From contig CXTY01000035.1 in the NCBI GenBank assembly GCA_001404055.1, positions 62,001-126,000 of the forward strand: DNA of 64,000 nucleotides. Direction: 5' to 3'. Made by a program: the position numbers and the translations under genes. Source of the stretch: Roseibium album (GTDB lineage: Bacteria; Pseudomonadota; Alphaproteobacteria; Rhizobiales; Stappiaceae). The first letter of the stretch is position 1. Each line of letters starts with the position of its first letter. Below are positions 1 to 8,240 of this stretch, one piece after another. The notes under the pieces were generated by a model. That model was not told the origin of the DNA. It was given only the letters and a program-made list of their open reading frames with translations, and made no database searches.

Positions 1-338
1 GACCAATGTCGTATCCAGGGTCGGTCTTCCGGCTTGTAGTAACTTCCCACAAGACCCTGCGCGTGGCCATTCTCGACAAGAACGGTTGCACGTGTCCAGG
101 GAACAGCCTCAAGCACGAGTTCATCTGCTTCAAGGCGCTTTTGGGCCTCTTTGATTATGACAGCGTAAATTCCTTCGGGGCGACCGTCTGTCTGGGACAT
201 GTATGGGGGATAGGAATTGTCCTGTACGAGAATGATTTCAGAGGCAGCCGGACCGAAAAGCTGCAACCAGAACAACAAAACTGGAAAAGTCCATATTGAA
301 AGTCTCGCGGTCGCGCATTTCGCCCATTTACGCCCCAT
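1..338 (-). CDS. periplasmic solute-binding protein (SBP_bac_3-like), 5' part only
   Basis: The reverse strand is open from an ATG at 338 to the window edge, giving the first 112 residues. A basic start (MGRKWAK) and a hydrophobic stretch ending near AAS look like a signal peptide. The mature part begins with EIILVQDNSYPPYM, then GIYAVIIKEAQKRL and PWTRA. This is the opening lobe of the amino-acid-type periplasmic binding family, where the SYPPYM-like segment contributes to the ligand cleft. It may bind a small solute for an ABC importer or be one of the stand-alone secreted members; no transporter partner is visible. It is transcribed divergently from the MOSC gene. The C-terminal part lies outside the window. 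The family call is good; the ligand is unknown. Confidence 0.8.
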   Translation of the reverse strand, partial: MGRKWAKCATARLSIWTFPVLLFWLQLFGPAASEIILVQDNSYPPYMSQTDGRPEGIYAVIIKEAQKRLEADELVLEAVPWTRATVLVENGHAQGLVGSYYKPEDRPWIRHW

Positions 339-569
339 CTTTCCCACCCGCTCCTATTCGCCTTTTCGAAGTACTAACCGGAAGCAAACCGCCTCGGAAA
401 GGAAACCGCAAGTGAGCAAAAGTGACACGCGTTTTCTTTACGAGGACGAATTTACCGGCGTTCCGTCGATGATATTCCGATTAACAAGTGCCGTTCGATT
501 GATCGCGAAAACCGATGACAGCCATCAATGAGATTTGTTGGTGCCGATCGAACTATCTGAATAAGATCG

Positions 570-581
570 CGCTGATCAGCG
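570..581. repeat. perfect 12-bp palindrome before the MOSC gene
   Basis: CGCTGATCAGCG is self-complementary without a spacer and lies 2-3 bases upstream of the AGGAG ribosome-binding site of the MOSC gene. It could be a protein-binding site. No regulator is implied by the sequence. Confidence 0.3.
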
Positions 582-596
582 ACAGGAGATCTTCAA

Positions 597-1211
597 ATGA
601 ACCAGACCACGCTAATTCCCGGCGATCTTGAAATTGCACCGAAGTTCAAGGTTGAAGGCGTGGTGGACGGCGTCTTTCAAACAACTTCGCCCGAGGATTT
701 CCAAACTGTGCCTGTTGAGGCACTGAAACTGACATTTGAAGGTGTACCCGGCGGTCGGCATGCCGGGTTTACCCGCAAGTCTGGTGGCCGTGAACCTTGG
801 TATGCTCGCGGGACGGAAATGTGTAACGAACGTCAGATTTCACTTTTGTCGGTCGAAGAACTTGGCCTGATTGCGGAAAAAATGGAGCTCGCCAAGCTAA
901 GTTCCGAATGGATTGGCGGCAATATCACCTTTTCGGGGATCCCGAATTTCTCGCAGGTACCGCCGCGCACCCGGCTGGTGTTTGAGGGTGGCGCGGTCAT
1001 TCGCGTGGACGGTGACAATGCGCCATGCCGTGTCGCAGGCAATGCGATTGCGGCGAACAACCCTGGCCGCGAAGGGTTAGACCTTCTGTTTCCCCAAAAG
1101 GCAAGACGTCTGCGTGGTCTGGTCGGTTATGTTGAAATTCCCGGAACGATCAAGGCTGGCGAGAAGGTTACAGCACAAATTCCGGAGCAATGGATTTACC
1201 CACGTGGTTGA
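597..1211 (+). CDS. MOSC domain protein
   Basis: A protein of 204 residues, preceded by AGGAG at good spacing. MOSC domains are beta-rich sulfur-carrier domains found in molybdenum-cofactor sulfurases and in stand-alone proteins such as YiiM. The segment DNAPCR places a cysteine at residue 144, the position expected for the conserved MOSC cysteine that carries persulfide, and GLVGYVEIPGTIKAG resembles the family's C-terminal strands. The early G-V-PGGRHAGFTR segment also fits. It probably transfers sulfur to a metal centre or handles a thiolated or N-hydroxylated substrate; the substrate cannot be read from sequence. It precedes the RidA gene by 48 bases in the same direction, so the two may be co-transcribed. 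Confidence 0.85.
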   Translation: MNQTTLIPGDLEIAPKFKVEGVVDGVFQTTSPEDFQTVPVEALKLTFEGVPGGRHAGFTRKSGGREPWYARGTEMCNERQISLLSVEELGLIAEKMELAKLSSEWIGGNITFSGIPNFSQVPPRTRLVFEGGAVIRVDGDNAPCRVAGNAIAANNPGREGLDLLFPQKARRLRGLVGYVEIPGTIKAGEKVTAQIPEQWIYPRG

Positions 1212-1259
1212 GCAGCTACTCTGACTGGTGAATCACGCCACGTACCCAAGGAGAACTCC

Positions 1260-1652
1260 ATGCTGCCCATCCATCACATGATTGACCAGGCACCTGATCC
1301 GGTCGCTCCCTTTTCTCATGCGGTCGAGACAGATGGCTGGGTATTTGTCACAGGGCAAATGCCGACGGATCCCGATACACCGGATGCACCCCTGCCTGAA
1401 GGTGTCGCAGCACAGACTGTGCGCGTGATGGAAAACCTGAAACTTGTGTTGGGTGGACTGGAGCTTGGCTTGGAAAACGTCACGTTTATCAGGGTCTATC
1501 TCACCGAATTCAAACGTGACTACCAGGCAATGAATGACACCTATCGTTCGTTTTTTCCTGCCGGAAAATTGCCGGGACGGACTTGCATCGGTGTCACCGG
1601 CCTGGCTGTTGACGCGCTCGTTGAGATTGATCTTATCGCTCGGCGACCCTGA
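1260..1652 (+). CDS. RidA family protein (reactive enamine/imine deaminase)
   Basis: A protein of 130 residues with an AAGGAG site 7 bases before the ATG. RidA/YjgF/UK114 proteins are small trimers that hydrolyse reactive enamines and imines released by PLP enzymes. The C-terminal hallmark is present: GRTCIGVTGL with arginine 107 and cysteine 109, and VEIDLIA with glutamate 122. These match the catalytic arginine and glutamate of canonical RidA (R105 and E120 in E. coli). The early FSHAV and VFVTGQMP segments are also typical. Length is normal. This may be a RidA paralogue of a specialised subfamily rather than housekeeping RidA, so no symbol is given. Confidence 0.92.
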   Translation: MLPIHHMIDQAPDPVAPFSHAVETDGWVFVTGQMPTDPDTPDAPLPEGVAAQTVRVMENLKLVLGGLELGLENVTFIRVYLTEFKRDYQAMNDTYRSFFPAGKLPGRTCIGVTGLAVDALVEIDLIARRP

Positions 1653-1713
1653 TCACATCGATGCAAGGCTCACAATTCGATCCATCGCACTTGTGTTGAC
1701 CAAACGCGTTACA

Positions 1714-2031
1714 TCAAGTCACTTGGTCTGCTTCTTCGGAAACTTCCCTGTTGCAGCCCCAGCCCCGTAGTGTGTCATTCATGTCTTCCAGAACGAAGTG
1801 ACGTGCAGCGTCGCGGTCGTAGCCCTCGTCCAGCAGCGATTCATATTCCGTCAGCTCATGCCGGACATAACTTGTGGTGGCTTGCCAAAGGGAAATTGAA
1901 GGTGGCAGGTGTCTCAGGTGACCGGCCGCAGCGGCTTCCAGAATTGCCTCTGCGTCCCTCATCGGGATCCTCGGCAACAAAGCCCTGAGCGCTTTTCGCA
2001 GACCTTTTTGTCTTTTTGTGCCGCCAGCCAT
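1714..2031 (-). CDS. DUF2293 domain protein
   Basis: A protein of 105 residues. The segments LLPRIPMRDAEAILEAA, LRHLPPSISLWQA and SYVRHELTEYESLL are the DUF2293 pattern, followed by EGYDRDAARHFVLEDMN and WGC. No function is established for this family; conserved histidines, arginines and acidic residues suggest a nucleic-acid or metal role, but that is a guess. An in-frame TAG lies three codons before the ATG, so the protein cannot start further upstream. It sits 105 bases after the stop of the GGDEF-EAL gene on the same strand and could be its distal operon partner. A second reading frame beginning with GTG at 2134 overlaps its start (see findings). Confidence 0.8.
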   Translation of the reverse strand: MAGGTKRQKGLRKALRALLPRIPMRDAEAILEAAAAGHLRHLPPSISLWQATTSYVRHELTEYESLLDEGYDRDAARHFVLEDMNDTLRGWGCNREVSEEADQVT

Positions 2032-2136
2032 GTTTTTCTAGCGCCTTTGTCCACGTGGTTTCGTGTTTCTTGATGGAGAAGAGTGTGGGGCGGATTCTAA
2101 CGTCGGTAAAGCCGGGTAATGTCGAAATTGGCACTC

Positions 2137-4134
2137 TTAGGCGCGAGAGGTCTTCAAGTCGTCCGTTGCAGGTGAACTCGCCAGCGGAAGCCCGGCCACG
2201 GTACCGCTTGCATGGGCGCTATCATTAACTTCATCAAATCCAAGGGCCGGGGCAAAATGGTAACCCTGGGCCAGGTGGCACTCCAGTGCTTCCAGAGTGT
2301 TCAATTGATCAATATCTTCAACGCCCTCAATAACGCATTGGATCTGCATCGAGCGGCAAAGGTTGACGATCGAGGTTATGACCCCGCGCGCCACAATATC
2401 ATTGATGTCGGCAACGAAACTCTGATCGACTTTGACGCTATCGATCGGCAGTCTGTGCAGATACCCGAGGCTGGAATAGCCTGTTCCAAAATCATCCAGT
2501 GCCAGCTTCACACCGGCAGCTCGTAGTGTTTGCAAGCATCCTTCTGCCGCATCGTAGCTTGCAATGACGGAGGTCTCGGTCATTTCAAATGTAATCAGAC
2601 TGGGATTGATGTCCCTTTGTCGAACGATCTCAAGCAGTGCCTCCACCGTCGTTGCAGAAGTGATGTCGTTGGCGGACAAGTTGAACGAAAGGCACAGGTT
2701 TCCTGGCAACATCTTTATTTGAGCCACGGCTTTGTCGAACAGCTGAACTGTCAGCCTGTGCATCAGTCCTGTTCGTTCTGCAATTGGCAGGAACTGGTTA
2801 GGAGCGACATTGCCAAGCACAGGGCTTTGCCAGCGCGCCAGTGCCTCAAATCCCACGATGGCTCGATCAGGCAGTGAGACAACAGGCTGGAAGTGAGCCT
2901 GAAATTCCTTGCCGATATCAGCGCTCTGCAAAGCGACTTCGATAGCGCGGTCAGAGCGGATACGGGCCTCATGATCGGCGGAATAAACCGTTGTACTGCC
3001 ACGGGAAGTTGTTTTGGAATTGTAGAGTGCATAGTCGGACCGGTCGAATAGCACATGTGCGGTTTTACCCGCTTCCGGATAAAGCGCAATGCCGCAGGAG
3101 GCGCCAACCGACAGCTGTAAATCGCCTATCTTGTACGGTTCGCTGATCCGTTCACAAATTTTCTGGCCAGTTTGTTCCGCGTCGTTCGAGCCGCCACGGA
3201 GCAGAAAGCCAAATTCGTCTCCACCAAGCCGACAGATATCGACATTTGGAAGATTGAGAGTTTTCAGTCGGTTGCCGACCTCCGTTAACAGTTGATCGCC
3301 CAACTGATGGCCATAGGTGTCATTGATCGGTTTGAAACGGTCCAGATCAACAACGCCAACCGCGAATACGTCGTCCGTTTTTTCAACCTTGTTGATCAGG
3401 GCGTCGAGCTGGTTGAAGAAATAGCGACGGTTTGGAAGGTCTGTCAGCGCGTCAGTTTGTGCAAGCCGCTCGTTTTCCGCGTTCAGCCTCTCCGTTTCCT
3501 TCTGCTTGGCCGCCAGCGCGGACTGAGACTGAATCAGCTTGCAGAAACCGCGATAGCTGTTGAGCAAGACCTGCAGCACGACCAGGCAAACAAGAAAGAT
3601 GTTCATCGCCATCGCGACGTAAACGTCCTGATCCTGTCTGAGGTAATGATAAAGATAAGGAATGGTCACAATAAACATGACCATGAGCGCAGCCTGAGGC
3701 AGGTGCATCAGGCAGAAGATGCAGCCAATCACCGTGATCGCAATAAAGAGCGCGACGTGACCGCGTTCCGACGGACCGCCATAGGCGTCGAGACTGAGTG
3801 ACCACGCGATGTAAACCACTGCGACAAGGCTGCCCAGAACAACAGTCTGGCGCATCTTCTTGATGGCTTCTTCCGGTCCCAGAACCTTGTTTCGCGAATT
3901 GACCCAGACGGCAAAGCGAATGGTCGTGAAAACAAGCATCGGCGCGAGTATACCAACCGTCATGTAAAACGGTGCGGCATCATAATGCGTATAGGAAACA
4001 GCGATGGCATTGACCATCAAGAGGGCATAGAGCAATGGAATTTGTGTCTTGAGCTCATTGTATTGAGCTTGAGCAATTTCAGGATGACGCGGATCAATCA
4101 TCATCCATGTTATGAACGCTCTTACTTTTTCCAT
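2137..4134 (-). CDS. membrane-bound GGDEF-EAL protein (c-di-GMP turnover)
   Basis: A protein of 665 residues from the chosen ATG. An upstream ATG at 4152 has no ribosome-binding site, whereas 4134 is preceded by GGAGGAG four bases away. Residues about 35-200 hold roughly six hydrophobic segments, then a short coiled coil (KQKETERLNAENERL). The GGDEF domain (about 230-395) has an intact LGGDEF active site. The EAL domain (about 400-640) has FEALARW, NLSANDI, FEMTET, LDDFGTGY, VKVDQSF, EGVE and AQGYHF, so all metal-binding acidic residues, the catalytic lysine and the glutamate are present. Both diguanylate cyclase and phosphodiesterase activity are therefore possible; in such hybrids one domain often only senses GTP. 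It probably adjusts c-di-GMP in response to a membrane signal. Confidence 0.93.
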   Translation of the reverse strand: MEKVRAFITWMMIDPRHPEIAQAQYNELKTQIPLLYALLMVNAIAVSYTHYDAAPFYMTVGILAPMLVFTTIRFAVWVNSRNKVLGPEEAIKKMRQTVVLGSLVAVVYIAWSLSLDAYGGPSERGHVALFIAITVIGCIFCLMHLPQAALMVMFIVTIPYLYHYLRQDQDVYVAMAMNIFLVCLVVLQVLLNSYRGFCKLIQSQSALAAKQKETERLNAENERLAQTDALTDLPNRRYFFNQLDALINKVEKTDDVFAVGVVDLDRFKPINDTYGHQLGDQLLTEVGNRLKTLNLPNVDICRLGGDEFGFLLRGGSNDAEQTGQKICERISEPYKIGDLQLSVGASCGIALYPEAGKTAHVLFDRSDYALYNSKTTSRGSTTVYSADHEARIRSDRAIEVALQSADIGKEFQAHFQPVVSLPDRAIVGFEALARWQSPVLGNVAPNQFLPIAERTGLMHRLTVQLFDKAVAQIKMLPGNLCLSFNLSANDITSATTVEALLEIVRQRDINPSLITFEMTETSVIASYDAAEGCLQTLRAAGVKLALDDFGTGYSSLGYLHRLPIDSVKVDQSFVADINDIVARGVITSIVNLCRSMQIQCVIEGVEDIDQLNTLEALECHLAQGYHFAPALGFDEVNDSAHASGTVAGLPLASSPATDDLKTSRA

Positions 4135-4509
4135 TTTCTCCTCCGCAGTCATATTTATAGGAAGGAAGATAAAAGAATAGTTATGGTGTAGGTTGTAAAA
4201 CCTTAGGTAAATTTGACGATATTTGGCAGATAATAGCTCGAGTCTATTTGAATTTCATTCCTTTTATTTGAAATCAAAAACAACTTAAGAGGTGTTAAGT
4301 GGAAAAGTACCCTCTTAGGGAGAGTTTTGGTTTTGGGCACATATAATTTTACTCAAAGTTAGACAACAAGAAAGCCGATATCAGTTCGGCTGGCGACCGC
4401 GCGTTCATTTGGTCTGTAGCAACCATGTTGCCTTCGCCGCACGATGCCTAAAGGAATAATAAGAAAAGCTATCTATTTTTTTATAATCAATTTGCGCTAT
4501 ATAACAAGC
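4135..4509. other. AT-rich divergent intergenic region with inverted repeats
   Basis: This 375-base gap lies between the GGDEF-EAL gene and the divergent SufR-like regulator. It holds two inverted repeats: ACTTAA-N6-TTAAGT (4283-4300) and AGCCGA-N7-TCGGCT (4373-4391). A perfect TATAAT (4342-4347) has no convincing -35 element. A TATATA at 4498-4503 lies six bases before the regulator ATG. The reading frame upstream of 4510 stays open but encodes AT-rich, low-complexity residues, so I read it as promoter sequence rather than coding. Confidence 0.5.
4498..4503 (+). promoter_or_regulatory. -10 element suggesting a leaderless transcript
   Basis: TATATA sits six bases before the ATG at 4510, so a sigma-70 start would fall at or next to the A of the start codon. 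No Shine-Dalgarno sequence precedes that ATG. The matching -35 region is only a poor T-rich tract. Confidence 0.4.
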
Positions 4510-5145
4510 ATGGCAGATCGAACGCGCACACGGCTGTTGAACGCCCTCAAATCCTCTGGTCCGCAAACCGCCGCGGATCTAGCCAAGGTTCTGAACGTCA
4601 CCACGGTTGCAGTCCGTCAACATCTGGATGGCCTTCTACAGGACGAACTTGTTGCGTTCGAGGATTTGAAAGGATCGGTCGGCAGGCCCAAACGCGTGTG
4701 GACCCTTACTGATGTGGGACACCAGCAATTTCCTGATAATCATTCCAATCTGATCCTTGGATTGCTGAATGGGTTGAGTGAGATTTACGGTGACGAGGGC
4801 GTTGACCAGCTCATTGCCCACCGTGAAGCGCAGAGCCGAGAGGCCTATCTCGAAGCACTGAAAACGGCGACCGACCTTGCCGCGAAAGTGGAAATTCTCG
4901 CTGATATGCGAAACCGGGAAGGGTATATGGCGGAGGTGGTCGCAGAGAAAAAGGGTTACCTTTTGATCGAAAACCACTGTTCCATTTGTGCTGCTGCCAC
5001 CGCATGTCAGGGGTTCTGTCGATCTGAACTCAGCCTCTTCAAGGATGTTCTTGGGTCAGGTGTGAAAGTTGTGCGTACCGAGCACCAACTATCCGGCGAC
5101 CGTCGCTGCGTTTACAAGATCGAGCCGGTTCACGGAGCTGGCTGA
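4510..5145 (+). CDS. SufR/ArsR-like winged-helix regulator with cysteine cluster
   Basis: A protein of 211 residues. The N-terminal winged helix (about 5-75) has QTAADLAKVLNVTTVAVRQH as recognition region and the wing GSVGRPKRVW. The C-terminal part carries C-x2-C-x5-C-x3-C in HCSICAAATACQGFC and a further cysteine in RRC, followed by VYKIEP. SufR-type repressors use such cysteines to bind an Fe-S cluster and sense iron or redox state; a zinc site is an alternative. The ATG at 4510 is preferred over one at 4444 because the intervening codons are AT-rich and overlap a promoter-like element. The ABC exporter gene starts 28 bases downstream in the same direction and is the obvious target. Confidence 0.82.
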   Translation: MADRTRTRLLNALKSSGPQTAADLAKVLNVTTVAVRQHLDGLLQDELVAFEDLKGSVGRPKRVWTLTDVGHQQFPDNHSNLILGLLNGLSEIYGDEGVDQLIAHREAQSREAYLEALKTATDLAAKVEILADMRNREGYMAEVVAEKKGYLLIENHCSICAAATACQGFCRSELSLFKDVLGSGVKVVRTEHQLSGDRRCVYKIEPVHGAG

Positions 5146-5172
5146 GTATCAATTCTGAAACAGTTAGGAGTT

Positions 5173-7062
5173 ATGCGGGTGTCAATCGCAAAGCCGATAT
5201 TGGCGCGGGTGATCGACCGCTATTTTCGCCCCTTCGAAGTGCACTTGAAACCGCTCGATCTTCCGGTTGAACCATTGCCGGACACAGGCCCTCTTCACCT
5301 TGTCTGGCATTTTGCCAAGATGTTCCGCTGGCAGCTGGTAATTGTCTCAGTACTGGCAATGGTGTCCGCTGGTCTGGGACTGGCGATGATCTGGGCAATC
5401 GCCTTTATTGTCGACGGTGTAACCGGGCAGGGTGCGCAAGTCTTTTTGCGAGATCATGCCTGGCTGATGGCAGGTATTCTTGTGCTTTTCCTGGTCGTTG
5501 ATCCGCTGGCCTTTCTCCTGCGGCAAACCTTTGCGTTTCAGACAGTGCGGATCCTTTTGCCTGCCGCGATGCGCTGGCAGGCACATAAGGCCGTTGAATC
5601 GCAGGACCTTGCATTTTTCGAAGACACTTTTGCCGGTCAGGTTGCCTCCCGAATTGCGCAGGTGACGATGTCGGTTCATCGCCAGATGATGCTGGCGATC
5701 GAGACCATTCCCTACTTGGTCATCCAGTTCGGTGGGTCTTTCCTTCTGCTCCTGGCGCTGGCCTGGCCACTGGCGATACCGGTCATCATCTGGATTGGTG
5801 CAAATATCCTCGTCGCCTGGGCGGCGATCCCTTCTTACATGCGGCGCTCGGCAAAGGTGGCCGCTGCCAACTCCCGTGCCACCGGGGCCATGACTGATGT
5901 CTATTCCAACATTGCCATGGTAAAGCTGTTTGCTGCTGAAGATTCAGAGGCTGGGGCCATTCGCAAGGTAATCGGAGAGACAATCGACACGCGCCACAGC
6001 GAAAACCGCTCCTACATTCTCACTGATAGCAGCGTCTATCTGCTCAACGCTCTCATGATCCTGTCTGTTGCAGGGATCGGTTTTTGGGGGATGAGCGAAG
6101 GCTGGGTCACGATCGGTGATTTTGTTGCTGGCTTGACGGTGACACGCTCGCTCTCGTCTGGTTCTTCGCGCTTCATTGGTGTTGGCCAATCGATCACAAG
6201 CACGCTTGGGACGATCAAGGACGCAATGCCGATCATGACAAGTCGTCCGGAGATTACCGACAACGTCGGTGCTTCAAAACTTGATGTGACAGCAGGTGAG
6301 ATCCGCTTCGAAAAGGTATCCTTTTCTTATCAGGAGGATCGCAAGCCTGTCCTGGAAGACTTTAACTTGCAGATTGCGCCAGGAGAACGGGTTGGTCTGG
6401 TCGGACTGTCAGGGGCCGGAAAGTCAACAGTCATATCGCTGCTGATGCGCTTGCGTGATGTTTCGAGTGGCTGCATTTCAATAGACGGCAAGGATATCCG
6501 CGAAGTCACCCAGGCTTCGCTGCGCAGTCAGATAGGGGTGGTGACGCAGGATATATCACTGCTCAACAGGTCCATCCGGGACAATATCCGTTATGGCAAG
6601 CCCGATGCGAGCGACGCGGAAATCCGAAAGATTGCCGAAGCTGCCGAAGCACTTGGATTTATCGAGGAACAAAAAGACAGTCAGGGCCGCCAAAGTCTCG
6701 ATGCTCACGTTGGGGATAGGGGCGTGAAGCTGTCCGGTGGTCAGCGCCAACGCATCACCATTGCCCGCGTGCTTTTGAAAAACGCGCCCATATTGATCCT
6801 CGATGAAGCAACTTCGGCTCTCGACAGCGAGGCCGAGCTTGCCATTCAACAAAACCTGACCCGAATGATGGAAGGTCGGACAACACTTGCCGTTGCCCAC
6901 AGACTATCGACGATAGCCGCAATGGATCGGCTGCTGGTGATGGATCATGGCAGGATCATTGAAGAAGGCAGCCACAAGGAGCTGCTCACGCGCGGCGGGC
7001 TCTACGCCACCTTGTGGGAACGCCAATCCGGTGGCTTTCTTGTGTTAAATGCCGCCGAGTAG
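5173..7062 (+). CDS. ABC exporter, fused permease and ATPase
   Basis: A half-transporter of 629 residues with TAGGAG before the ATG. About 45 cytoplasmic residues are followed by a six-helix membrane domain (about 50-345) and an ATPase domain (about 370-615). The ATPase has Walker A GLSGAGKST at about 411-419, the signature LSGGQRQR, Walker B ILILDEATSALD and the H-loop AVAHRLST. It would work as a homodimer exporting a lipid, drug, siderophore or metal complex; it resembles MdlB/MsbA/AtmA-type exporters. The coupled gene for a cysteine-rich regulator suggests control by iron, Fe-S status or redox, which would suit an AtmA-like role, but the substrate is not readable. An imperfect inverted repeat (7072-7093) after the stop lacks a T tract. 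Confidence 0.9.
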   Translation: MRVSIAKPILARVIDRYFRPFEVHLKPLDLPVEPLPDTGPLHLVWHFAKMFRWQLVIVSVLAMVSAGLGLAMIWAIAFIVDGVTGQGAQVFLRDHAWLMAGILVLFLVVDPLAFLLRQTFAFQTVRILLPAAMRWQAHKAVESQDLAFFEDTFAGQVASRIAQVTMSVHRQMMLAIETIPYLVIQFGGSFLLLLALAWPLAIPVIIWIGANILVAWAAIPSYMRRSAKVAAANSRATGAMTDVYSNIAMVKLFAAEDSEAGAIRKVIGETIDTRHSENRSYILTDSSVYLLNALMILSVAGIGFWGMSEGWVTIGDFVAGLTVTRSLSSGSSRFIGVGQSITSTLGTIKDAMPIMTSRPEITDNVGASKLDVTAGEIRFEKVSFSYQEDRKPVLEDFNLQIAPGERVGLVGLSGAGKSTVISLLMRLRDVSSGCISIDGKDIREVTQASLRSQIGVVTQDISLLNRSIRDNIRYGKPDASDAEIRKIAEAAEALGFIEEQKDSQGRQSLDAHVGDRGVKLSGGQRQRITIARVLLKNAPILILDEATSALDSEAELAIQQNLTRMMEGRTTLAVAHRLSTIAAMDRLLVMDHGRIIEEGSHKELLTRGGLYATLWERQSGGFLVLNAAE

Positions 7063-7126
7063 GTGTGGAGTGGCAATCCGGAATGAAATTGCCGGTACTT
7101 TGAGAGTTGTTGCAGCCGAAACCTGA

Positions 7127-8221
7127 CTATTTGCGTCTCAGGATGATGGTCATGAACCATTGTTCGAACGCATACGCGGATGTCTTTTCGCGGTAGAGCG
7201 TTTCCAGCCGGTCAAAGAAGTCGGTTTCCAGCCCATCAATTTCGTCGTCGGTTTTAGCTGATGGTGCAAACAGATGGCTTCGCAGTGTTGAACAGGCGAA
7301 GGCGCGGACGTAACCGGCATATTTGTGCGCGTATTCTGCAGGCTGGTTGATATAGGTGGAAAAGAGATCGCCGCTTTCATCCGCGTTTGCGGCGTCGAGT
7401 GTATCGACTTCAAAGGCGTCGGCAAGTAACGCATCGTTCTCGATCGAGCCGCGTGCTTCTTCGCTGGTCATGAACCATAGTCCGAAGACGAAACTGTCAG
7501 CGGTTTTCCGGTCCAGCCGACCTTCGTCTGTCATTTCAGCAGTGACATGTTGAAGTGCGCGGTAGATGCCTCGACCAGACGCGGCAATGCCATTTATCTC
7601 ACCAGGTTCGGGAACAGAGCCAAGTGTGGAGACGAGAAGATAACCGCCGGACTGAATCTCCTCGGCACGTAACCGCAGAAAATTGCGCCAGTCGCTTTGT
7701 GCCTGTTGCCACATCTTTTTGCGATTCTCGCCGGTCAGGTCGGCAAACCAGATTGTGCCGGGAGCATCTAGCCGAATGGATTTGCTGAGCCAGTGACTGG
7801 CAGCAAAACAAGTTGCCAGCGTTACGGAACGATCAGGCATCAGGCGGCCGTAAAACGAGCCAACCGATGTTCGTACCTGTGGCACATGTGTCGCGCTCAT
7901 ATATCCGTCTGGCCCGAACGCCAGATTTATCAATGCATTCCAGTCATTGCCCGGCTGATCTGCGTGACAGACCGAAATATGCTTCGATGACGTGTTATTG
8001 CTCCAGACATCAAGAGCTGGGCGAACAGTTTCAATGGCGCTCTGACCCGGACCACAACCGTAGTCGGTGATGTTCAAACGGTTCGAAAGCGTTGATACCT
8101 GTTCGGCCAGATTGCGGATCGTGGACGCGTGCCTGTTGGCATTTTGCTGTTGGGCCAGCGAGTTCTCGTTGTAGTCCACCATGCCGTCGGTGGAACCCAG
8201 CTGGTTCAGGCTGTCGATCAT
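7127..8221 (-). CDS. SABATH-type SAM-dependent carboxyl methyltransferase
   Basis: A protein of 364 residues starting at the ATG at 8221, where AAGGA is well placed; an upstream in-frame ATG at 8278 would overlap the RTX gene. The hallmarks of the plant salicylate/jasmonate methyltransferase (SABATH, Methyltransf_7) fold appear in order: DYNENSLAQQQN (16-27), the SAM motif DYGCGPGQS (53-61), HADQPGNDWN (86-95), the substrate loop SFYGRLMPDRSV (122-132) and SHWLS (142-146). These enzymes methylate carboxyl groups, or ring nitrogens, of small acids. Bacterial members are sparse. It lies 19 bases after the RTX gene on the same strand, so the two form an operon. Whether it methylates a small metabolite or something linked to the RTX protein is open. 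Confidence 0.85.
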   Translation of the reverse strand: MIDSLNQLGSTDGMVDYNENSLAQQQNANRHASTIRNLAEQVSTLSNRLNITDYGCGPGQSAIETVRPALDVWSNNTSSKHISVCHADQPGNDWNALINLAFGPDGYMSATHVPQVRTSVGSFYGRLMPDRSVTLATCFAASHWLSKSIRLDAPGTIWFADLTGENRKKMWQQAQSDWRNFLRLRAEEIQSGGYLLVSTLGSVPEPGEINGIAASGRGIYRALQHVTAEMTDEGRLDRKTADSFVFGLWFMTSEEARGSIENDALLADAFEVDTLDAANADESGDLFSTYINQPAEYAHKYAGYVRAFACSTLRSHLFAPSAKTDDEIDGLETDFFDRLETLYREKTSAYAFEQWFMTIILRRK

Positions 8222-8240
8222 CGGCAAATTCCTTTTCCCC

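Noticed and set aside
4283-4300. CtrA binding site before the GGDEF-EAL gene
   Set aside because: The TTAA pair is spaced by 6 bases rather than the 7 of CtrA sites; recorded only as an inverted repeat.
4444-4509. N-terminal extension of the SufR-like regulator (start at 4444)
   Set aside because: The codons are AT-rich and low-complexity, and the stretch contains promoter-like sequence; no ribosome-binding site was seen.
5173-7062. Assignment of the exporter as AtmA/Atm1 (Fe-S/glutathione exporter)
   Set aside because: The regulator context is suggestive, but I see no substrate-site residues that separate it from MdlB/MsbA-type exporters.
7072-7093. Terminator after the ABC exporter (GGCAAT...ATTGCC)
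   Set aside because: Only six base pairs with a ten-base loop and no T tract.
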